A stretch of DNA of 64,000 bases from Gordionus sp. m RMFG-2023 (Eukaryota; Nematomorpha; Gordioida; Chordodea; Parachordodidae), in the NCBI RefSeq assembly GCF_954871325.1, contig NC_088775.1, positions 74,067,561 to 74,131,560 of the forward strand, read 5' to 3'. The position numbers and the translations under genes are program-made. Below, piece after piece: positions 50,001 to 62,000 of the stretch. The notes under the pieces were generated by a model. It searched no databases and was not told the origin of the DNA. It was given only the letters and a program-made list of their open reading frames with translations. Within the stretch, counting starts at the first letter, position 1, and each line of letters opens with the position of its first letter.

Positions 50001-53000
50001 AACAAATTAATCCAAGTTTAGAAAATAATCGGGCCATATGCTATATAACTTTTGAAAACAAATTATTCACTGAATGCCTTTCAAATGAATTCATGATAAA
50101 TGTGGTAAAATCTTGATCATATATTAAATAAATAAAATTTTAAAATATTCAGCCCAGCCCGACCCGGATATTTTTTAAAAAGATTTTTTAGGCCAGGAAG
50201 TTCGGGCGTAGGGCTGGGCTTGCAGGTTTCTGAAATATACTTGTTTTCTAAAACTTTAAATATTAAAGTCTTAAATTTCAATTTTAAAAACAAGCTTTAA
50301 AAGAGTTGAAATTCTCAGTCAATTCTGAAATAAAATTAAATTAGACAATGTTAAATTGACTTTCTAAATAGCAAATATTGAAGATTTTTAGTTTTGCTCA
50401 TTTACTATTTAAAGTATCATCTATCAAACCTAGATTTTGATATATTTTTTTTAGCATATTACTCACTTTTATTTTGCAAATGATTCTATCATTAATTTAT
50501 GTTACACTTATCTTAACAATATATAGATATTATTTTCTTGTAATATACTATCAATAAAATGGTTATATAGTAAATATTTTAAATGGAATTTCGTATATAT
50601 TCTTTCAAAATATTTAAGCCTATAGATTATTTATATGAAAATAATATATATTCATAATTTTATATAGCAAGAAATATCCCAAGGATACGATGCAATTAAA
50701 ATCATTGAAAAAAATGGATTAGAAAAAGTTATTAGCAATGGCTATATTATAAAAGTGGATTATAATATATTTAAAATCAAAGGACAATTGCATGAGTTGA
50801 ATATTATAATAAAAGATTGCGGAGGTATAATAAAATTTTTAAAAAATAAAATTTTTTTGCTATCTATTTATGAATAAATTTTGGATTTGTTTGTAATATT
50901 TATAATTTAGTAAGAGTTCGAACCTATACGTAGAGGGTTTTGATCCGGTTCTGAATATTTTTTTAAAGTTGGTTATCGTTCATAAAATATTAAAATGTGT
51001 GATTTAGTTCCGGTTCTTGATGGTTTCAGGCAGAGATCTTCATAGGTCAGACCGGCCCTAGGCCTATAGGACTATACCAGGCCTATAATACTAGCCTAAT
51101 ATTATATTTTCTAATTTTTTTTTCAAGAACTTAGCTAGACTTGGGCCTAATTTTTAAAAATATAATTTAGCTTATTTAAAATAGTTGGTAACTTAAAAAA
51201 AATATTATAATTTTTTTCTACTACTAATAATAAATTTTAGCATTGTATATAAAATGATACGCATATATATTTTTTTTCCTTAAATACAATAAATTAAATT
51301 TTTAAATTTGAGCTTGGGTCGGGGTTATCTAAATATTTTAAAACTTATTATGGGCTTGGGCTGGGCTAGGGTTTTTTTAAAATATTAAATATGGGCCTGG
51401 ACTAGGCTTAAAATTTTATATTACTGCAGGCCTGAGACGGGCTGGATTAAAATATCAAGGCCCATTAAAGTGTCTGGTTCCAGGTATTGGTTATAAAATT
51501 TGTTATGGACCAAAATAATTAAAAAATAGATAAATTTTCTAAAATAAAACTCAAAATTTTATACAACAAAATAATTTATTTTCACCTTCGTTAGAACCAG
51601 TTCCTAGATATTTCAAAATAGGCTTTGGTTCAGGTTCTCATAAACTTTAAAGAAGGATTCCAGGTTTAGGTTCAATATTTCGATTTCAATATTTGTTTTA
51701 GTTCCGATGTTTAGAGATTCTGTTTCCGGTTTGAAACTTTGAATTAAATTGATTCCGGTTTTGGTGTATTTTTAAACAAAACAAATAAATGATGAAAAGT
51801 AAAAATTACAAATAATTATAGGGTGCAAGAAAGTAAGATCTAAATCTATGATTAATTTTCTTTAAACTATTATGAGGGATAGTTTTACAGTATTAAATTA
51901 AATATGTCTATTTTACTGTATTAGGTTAACTCATGATAATGAAAAGAAAAATATTTCTATAGAATAAACATAAAATATTTTATATGCATGAATACAATCT
52001 CTTTTAAAAGTAGAAATGAATAAATAATTTAATTTATTAAATTTTGAAGTAATATCTGACCAAACTACTCCATCTGCACAAACAACTTCATCCGAACAAA
52101 CTACTTCATCTGGAAAAACCACTTCATCTGGACAAACTACTCCATCTAGACAAACTACTCCATCTAGACAAACTACTCCATCAGGACAAACTACTCCACC
52201 TCAAACCACTCCATCAGGACAAACTACTCCATCTGGACAAACCACTCCATCTGGACAAACCACTCCTTCTGGACAAACTACTCCATCTGGACAAACCACT
52301 CCATCTGGACAAACCACTCCTTCTGGACAAACTACTCCATCTGGACAAACCACTCCTTCTGGACAAACTACTCCATCTGGACAAACCACTCCATCAGGGC
52401 AAACTAGTCCATCTGGACAAACTACTCCATCTGGAAAAACGACTTCATTTCGACATACCACTCCATCTGAACAAACTACTCCATCAGGACAAACTACTCC
52501 ATCTGGAAAAACTACTCCATCGAGGCAAACCACTCCATCCGGACAAACTACACTTACAACATCAGGCCCTACCTCATGTCCACCAAGTCTCTTTTCAAAT
52601 TTTTTTATTTCGATAAAATATATATTTATTTAGCTCAACATCCATGTGAGTTAGTAACAAAAGACGGTAATTATAGTTTAAATAGTTTAATTAGTTGTAC
52701 TTCGCCATCTTGCAAGTAAATAAATTTTTTTCTATATAAAAGTCATATTTCATATAGCGGTGAGATATATTTGGTGCGAAAGAATAACAAAGTTATTTGG
52801 CCTATCAATATAAAAGATATCTTTGAAAATTTTGATCCAACAGATGACGAAGAGAAAGAATTATATTTAGTATTGGCAATACTATATTTCCTTAAATCAA
52901 AGTTCAAAATCAGTTTCCAAGCTGAGAGCAATGTATATTTAATTAGGATTTTAAAAAAATATAATCATCAAAAATTAAAGGTTATACTTGAAACAAAAGA

Positions 53001-56000
53001 TTTTACAGAATATAATCACATCGCTTTTTGTAACTTAGTGATTGAAAAAAAAATCTATTCGAGTTGTATGTTTCCTCAAGAAGTTGAAAATATTGTAAGT
53101 TGGATGTTATTAACAATAAATTTTATATATATTTTAGAAAACAATTACTCAATTGCTTACATCAATTAAAATTGATATGAAAGATGGGAAATCTAAAACG
53201 ATAAATAATTCATTTATTATTCGTGCAAATAAGGATATATTTAATATTGAAGGTGATCATCATGTAGTAGACATAATTATAAAAGATTGCGCAAGTAATT
53301 TTTATTTTATAATTACGGTAAACTAACATATAATATATTTTTAAACTTACAGACATCACTAGTTCATCATCAAGTATTTCAAATAATGTTATTTTTTTTA
53401 TTAATAAATTTATTTCATAAATTAGTTGCTAGAATAATATTTTAAAGTATTAAAACTTTATAATAAAATTGATACGTTATTTAAAAATCTTAATACAATA
53501 AAATCCACTAAATATTATATTGTGAAAATAAATTAAATAAATCAAAAGGCTAGTTTACCTTATTTAATTTTGAAAATTTTTATTTGCATATTATATAACA
53601 GTGTTAATATTTAAATTTGCTTATGATGCTTATTGATATCACTGAAAAGGTATATCTATTTATATATAATTAAATCTAAATTTAGATATGAATTATTTCT
53701 TTCTATAAGTAATTATCCCCACCACAACCGGATCGCCATTTAATACAACATCATCTCAAACGACACCATCTGGACAAACCACTCCATCTAGACAAACCAC
53801 TCCATCAGGTCAAACTACTCCATCTGGACAAACCACTCCTTCTGGACAAACCACTCCTTCTGGACAAACTACTCCATCAGGACAAACCACTCCTTCCGGA
53901 CAAACTACTCCATCTGGACAAACCACTCCTTCTGGACAAACTACTCCATCTGGACAAACTACTCCTTCTGGACAAACTACTCCATCAGGTCAAACTACTC
54001 CTTCTGGACGAACCACTCCTTCTGGACGAACCACTCCTTCTGGACAAACTACTCCATCAGGACAAACCACTCCTTCCAGACAAACTACTCCATCTGGACA
54101 AACCACTCCTTCTGGACAAACCACTCCTTCTGGACAAACCACTCCTTCTGGACGAACCACTCCTTCTGGACAAACTACTCCATCAGGACAAACCACTCCT
54201 TCCAGACAAACTACTCCATCTGGACAAACCACTCCTTCTGGACAAACCACTCCTTCTGGACAAACCACTCCTTCTGGACAAACCACTCCTTCTGGACGAA
54301 CCACTCCTTCTGGACAAACTACTCCATCAGGACAAACCACTCCTTCCGGACAAACTACTCCATCTGAACAAACCACTCCTTCTGGACAAACCACTCCTTC
54401 TGGACAAACTACTCCATCTGGACAAACCACTCCTTCTGGACAAACCACTCCTTCTGGACAAACTACTCCTTCTGGACAAACCACTCCTTCTGGACGAACC
54501 ACTCCTTCTGGACAAACTACTCCATCAGGACAAACCACTCCTTCCGGACAAACTACTCCATCTGAACAAACCACTCCTTCTGGACAAACCACTCCTTCTG
54601 GACAAACTACTCCATCTGGACAAACCACTCCTTCTGGACAAACCACTCCTTCTGGACAAACTACTCCTTCTGGACAAACCACTCCATCTCGACAAACTAC
54701 TACTTGTCCGCCAGGTTTTATTATAGTCCCATAATCAAATGATACAAACTTTATTTTAATTTTCTAGCTATAAATCCTTGTGATTTAGTTACAAAAGACG
54801 GAAATTATAGTCTAAGTGATTTAATAAATTGCACCTCGCTATCTTGCAAGTAATAATATTCCATTTCAAATATATACTTAATATATCATATAGTGCCGAG
54901 ATATACTTGGAACGAAAGGATAATAAAATTATATATCCTATCTTTGAAAATGATATTTTCGGACAATTTGTTCCCACGGATGACGAAGAGAAAGATTTCT
55001 ATTTAACATTTTCAATATTGTATTATCTTAAAATAAAATTTGATATTAGCTTCCAAGCAGAAAGCAATGTAAATTTAATTTCTTGCGTTCCATAAAATTC
55101 TTTCAATTTCTAGGTTATACTTGTAACAAAAGATTTTACAGATTATAGTAAAAAAGCATATTGTTCCTTACTTATTGAAAAAGTAATATATTCAAAATGT
55201 TTCTTTCCCCAGGATGTTGAAGATATTGTAAATTGAATTTTTAAGACAAAAATTTACTGTATATTTTAGAAAACTATTACACAATTGATTACATCAATCA
55301 AAATTGAGATGAAAGATGGGAAATTAAAGACTATCGATAATAGCTTTATTATCCGTGCCAATAAAGATATATTCGATATTAAAGGAGATCATCATGTTTT
55401 AGACATTATTATAAAGGATTGTGGAAGTAATTTTTAGTTTATAATTAAGGTAAACTAATATATAATATATTTTTAAAATAACAGACATCACTAGTTCCTC
55501 ATCAAGTATTTCATAATAATATTTATTTTATATTAATTTATTTATTTCATAAATTAGTTGCTAAAATATTATTTTAAAGTATTAAAACTTTATAATAAAA
55601 TTTGATACGAAATTAAAATATTTTTATACAATAAAATTGTCAACTAAATATTATATTGTGAAAATAAGTTAAATAAATCAAAAGGCTAATTTACCTTATT
55701 TAATTTTGAAATTTTTTATTTCCATCTATATATCCGTGTTAATTTTTAAATTTACCGATGATGCTTATTGATATGACTGAAAAGATATATCTATTTATAT
55801 ATAATTAAATCTAAATTTATATTTGAATTATTTCCTTTTATAAGTAATTACCCCCACCACAACCGGATCGCCATTTAATACAACATCATCTCAAACGACA
55901 CCATCTGGACAAACTACTCCATCTAGACAAACCACTCCATCAGGTCAAACTACTCCATCTGGACAAACCACTCCATCTGGTCAAACCACTCCATCTGGAC

Positions 56001-59000
56001 AAACCACTCCTTCTGGACAAACTACTCCATCTGGGCAAACTACTCCATCAGGTCAAACGACACCATCTGGTCAAACCACTCCATCTGGACAAACTACTCC
56101 ATCTGGACAAACCACTCCATCTGGACAAACTACTCCATCTGTACAAACCACTCCATCTGGTCAAACTACTCCTTCTGGACAAACTACTCCATCTCGACAT
56201 ACCACTCCATCTAGAGAAACCACTCCATCTCGACATACCACTCCATCTCGATATACCACTCCATCTCGACATACCACTCCATCTCGACATACCACTCCAT
56301 CTCGACATACCACTCCATCTCGACAAACCACTCCATCAGGTCAAACTACTCCATCTGGACAAACCACTCCATCTGGACAAACTACTCCATCTAAACAAAC
56401 CACTCCTTCTGGACAAACTACTCCATCAGGACAAACCACTCCATCAGGTCAAACTACTCCATCTGGACAAACCACTCCATCTGGACAAACTACTCCATCT
56501 AAACAAACCACTCCTTCCGGACAAACTACTCCATCTGGACAAACCACTCCTTCCGGACAAACTACTCCATCTGGACAAACCACTCCTTCTGGACAAACTA
56601 CTCCATCAGGACAAACCACTCCTTCTGGAAAAACCACTCCATCAGGTCAAACTACTCCATCTGGACAAACCACTCCATCTGGACAAACTACTCCATCTAA
56701 ACAAACCACTCCTTCTGGACAAACCACTCCTTCTGGACAAACCACTCCTTCTGGACGAACCACTCCTTCTGGACAAACTACTCCATCTGGACAAACTACT
56801 CCATCAGGTCAAACTACTCCTTCTGGACAAACCACTCCTTCTGGACAAACCACTCCATCTGGACAAACTACTCCATCTGGACAAACTACTCCATCTGTAC
56901 AAACCACTCCATCTGGTCAAACTACTCCTTCTGGACAAACTACTCCATCTCGACATACCACTCCATCTAGAGAAACCACTCCATCTCGACATACCACTCC
57001 ATCTCGACATACCACCCCATCTCGACATACCACTCCATCTCGACATACCACTCCATCTCGACATACCACTCCATCTCGACATACCACTCCATCTCGACAT
57101 ACCACTCCATCTCGACAAACCACTCCATCTGGACAAACCACTCCTTCTGGACAAACTACTCCATCTGGACAAACTACTCCTTCTGGACAAACTACTCCAT
57201 CAGGTCAAACTACTCCTTCTGGACAAACTACTCCTTCTGGACAAACTACTCCTTCTGGAAAAACTACTCCTTCCGGACAAACTACTCCTTCCGGACAAAC
57301 CACTCCTTCTGGACAAACCACTCCTTCTGGACAAACCACTCCTTCTGGACAAACCACTCCTTCTGGACGAACCACTCCTTCTGAACAAACTACTCCTTCC
57401 GGACAAACTACTCCTTCCGGACAAACTACTCCATCTGGACAAACCACTCCTTCTGGACAAACCACTCCTTCTGGACAAACTACTCCTTCTGGACAAACCA
57501 CTCCATCTCGACAAACTACTACTTGTCCGCCAGGTTTTATTATAGTCCCATAATCAAATGATACAAACTTTATTTTAATTTTCTAGCTATAAATCCTTGT
57601 GATTTAGTTACAAAAGACGGAAATTATAGTCTAAGTGATTTAATAAATTGCACCTCGCTATCTTGCAAGTAATAATATTCCATTTAAAATATATACTTAA
57701 TATATTATATAGTGCTGAGATATACTTGGAACGAAAGGATAATAAAATTATATATCCTATCTTTGAAAATGATATTTTCGGACAATTTGTTCCCACGGAT
57801 GACGAAGAGAAAGAAATCTTTCGAATATTGTCAATATTATATTATCTTAAATTAAAGTTTGATATTAGCTTTAAAGCAGAGAGCAATGTAATCATATTCG
57901 ATTCAATTTTTAAATTTTACATAACATATATAGGTTGTACTTGAAACAAAAGATTTTACTGAATATAATGAAATCGCATTTTGTACAATAGTTATTGAAA
58001 AATTTATAAGTCCTATATGCATATATGCTAAATATGTTAAAGATATTGTAAATTGAATGTTTATAACAAATATTTACTGTATATTTTAGAAAACTATTAC
58101 GCAATTGATTACATCAATCCAAATTGAGAAGAAAGATGGGAAATTAAAGACTATCGATAATAGCTTTATTATCCGTGCCAATAAAGATATATTCGATATT
58201 AAAGGAGATCATCATGTTTTAGACATTATTATAAAGGATTGTGGAAGTAATTTTTAGTTTATAATTAAGGTAAACTAATATATAATATATTTTTAAAATA
58301 ACAGACATCACTAGTTCCTCATCAAGTATTTCATAATAATATTTATTTTATATTAATTTATTTATTTCATAAATTAGTTGCTAAAATAATATTTTAAAGT
58401 ATTAAAACTTTATAATAAAATTTGATACGAAATTAAAATATTTTTATACAATAAAATTGTCAACTAAATATTATATTGTGAAAATAAGTTAAATAAATCA
58501 AAAGGCTAATTTACCTTATTTAATTTTGAAATTTTTTATTTCCATCTATATATCCGTGTTAATTTTTAAATTTACCTATGATGCTTATTGATATGACTGA
58601 AAAGATATATCTATTTATATATAATTAAATCTAAATTTATATTTGAATTATTTCCTTTTATAAGTAATTACCCCCACCACAACCGGATCGCCATTTAATA
58701 CAACATCATCTCAAACGACACCATCTGGACAAACCACTCCATCTAGACAAACCACTCCATCAGGTCAAACTACTCCATCTGGACAAACCACTCCATCTGG
58801 TCAAACCACTCCATCTGGACAAACTACTCCATCTGGACAAACAACTCCTTCTGGACAAACCACTCCTTCTGGACAAACTACTCCATCTGGACAAACCACT
58901 CCATCAGGTCAAACGACACCTTCTGGACAAACTACTCCATCTGGACAAACCACTCCATCAGGTCAAACGACACCATCTGGACAAACCACTCCATCTGGAC

Positions 59001-62000
59001 AAACCACTCCATCAGGTCAAACTACTCCATCTGGACAAACCACTCCATCTGGTCAAACCACTCCATCTGGTCAAACCACTCCATCTAAACAAACTACTCC
59101 ATCTAAACAAACCACTCCTTCTGGACAAACTACTCCATCAGGACAAACTACTCCATCTGGACAAACCACTCCTTCTGGACAAACCACTCCTTCTGGACAA
59201 ACCACTCCTTCTGGACAAACCACTCCTTCTGGACGAACCACTCCATCTGGACAAACTACTCCATCTGGACAAACTACTCCTTCTGGACAAACTACTCCTT
59301 CTGGACGAACCACTCCTTCTGGACAAACTACTCCATCAGGACAAACTACTCCTTCTGGAAAAACCACTCCATCAGGTCAAACTACTCCATCTGGACAAAC
59401 CACTCCATCTGGACAAACTACTCCATCTAAACAAACCACTCCTTCCGGACAAACTACTCCATCAGGACAAACCACTCCTTCCGGACAAACTACTCCATCT
59501 GTACAAACCACTCCTTCTGGACAAACCACTCCTTCTGGACGAACCACTCCTTCTGGACAAACTACTCCATCTGGACAAACTACTCCATCAGGTCAAACTA
59601 CTCCATCAGGTCAAACTACTCCTTCTGGACAAACCACTCCTTCTGGACAAACCACTCCATCTGGACAAACTACTCCATCTGGACAAACTACTCCATCTGT
59701 ACAAACCACTCCATCTGGTCAAACTACTCCTTCTAGACAAACTACTCCATCTCGACATACCACTCCATCTCGACATACCACTCCATCTCGACATACCACT
59801 CCATCTCGACATACCACTCCATCTCGACATACCACTCCATCTCGACATACCACTCCATCTCGACATACCACTCCATCTCGACATACCACTCCATCTCGAC
59901 ATACCACTCCATCTCGACAAACCACTCCATCTGGACAAACCACTCCTTCTGGACAAACCACTCCTTCTGGACAAACTACTCCATCTGGACAAACTACTCC
60001 TTCTGGACAAACTACTCCTTCTGGACAAACTACTCCATCAGGTCAAACTACTCCTTCTGGACAAACTACTCCATCTGGACAAACTACTCCTTCTGGACAA
60101 ACTACTCCTTCTGGACAAACTACTCCATCTGGACAAACTACTCCATCTGGACAAACTACTCCTTCTGGACAAACTACTCCATCAGGTCAAACTACTCCTT
60201 CTGGACAAACTACTCCATCTGGACAAACTACTCCTTCTGGACAAACTACTCCTTCTGGACAAACTACTCCATCAGGACAAACCACTCCTTCCGGACAAAC
60301 TACTCCATCTGGACAAACCACTCCTTCTGGACAAACCACTCCTTCTGGACAAACCACTCCTTCTGGACAAACCACTCCTTCTGGACAAACCACTCCTTCT
60401 GGACAAACCACTCCATCTCGACAAACTACTACTTGTCCGCCAGGTTTTATTATAGTCCCATAATCAAATGATACAAACTTTATTTTAATTTTCTAGCTAT
60501 AAATCCTTGTGATTTAGTTACAAAAGACGGAAATTATAGTCTAAGTGATTTAATAAATTGCACCTCGCTATCTTGCAAGTAATAATATTCCATTTAAAAT
60601 ATATACTTAATATATTATATAGTGCTGAGATATACTTGGAACGAAAGGATAATAAAATTATATATCCTAACTTTGAAAATGATATTTTCGGACAATTTGT
60701 TCCCACGGATGACGAAGAGAAAGAAATCTTTCGAATATTGTCAATATTATATTATCTTAAATTAAAGTTTGATATTAGCTTTAAAGCAGAGAGCAATGTA
60801 ATCATATTCGATTCAATTTTTAAATTTTACATAACATATATAGGTTGTACTTGAAACAAAAGATTTTACTGAATATAATGAAATCGCATTTTGTACAATA
60901 GTTATTGAAAAATTTATAAGTCCTATATGCATATATGCTAAATATGTTAAAGATATTGTAATTAAATGTTTATGACAAATATTTACTGTATATTTTAGAA
61001 AACTATTACGCAATTGATTACATCAATCCAAATTGAGAAGAAAGATGGGAAATTAAAGACTATCGATAATAGCTTTATTATCCGTGCCAATAAAGATATA
61101 TTCGATATTAAAGGAGATCATCATGTTTTAGACATTATTATAAAGGATTGTGGAAGTAATTTTTAGTTTATAATTAAGGTAAACTAATATATAATATATT
61201 TTTAAAATAACAGACATCACTAGTTCCTCATCAAGTATTTCATAATAATATTTATTTTATATTAATTTATTTATTTCATAAATTAGTTGCTAAAATAATA
61301 TTTTAAAGTATTAAAACTTTATAATAAAATTTGATACGAAATTAAAATATTTTTATACAATAAAATTGTCAACTAAATATTATATTGTGAAAATAAGTTA
61401 AATAAATCAAAAGGCTAATTTACCTTATTTAATTTTGAAATTTTTTATTTCCATCTATATATCCGTGTTAATTTTTAAATTTACCTATGATGCTTATTGA
61501 TATGACTGAAAAGATATATCTATTTATATATAATTAAATCTAAATTTATATTTGAATTATTTCCTTTTATAAGTAATTACCCCCACCACAACCGGATCGC
61601 CATTTAATACAACATCATCTCAAACGACACCATCTGGACAAACCACTCCATCTAGACAAACCACTCCATCTGGTCAAACCACTCCATCTGGACAAACTAC
61701 TCCATCTAAACAAACCACTCCTTCCGGACAAACTACTCCATCTGGACAAACCACTCCTTCTGGACAAACTACTCCATCTGGACAAACCACTCCATCAGGT
61801 CAAACGACACCATCTGGACAAACCACTCCATCTGGACAAACCACTCCATCAGGTCAAACTACTCCATCTGGACAAACCACTCCATCTGGTCAAACCACTC
61901 CATCTGGTCAAACCACTCCATCTAAACAAACTACTCCATCTAAACAAACCACTCCTTCTGGACAAACTACTCCATCAGGACAAACTACTCCATCTGGACA

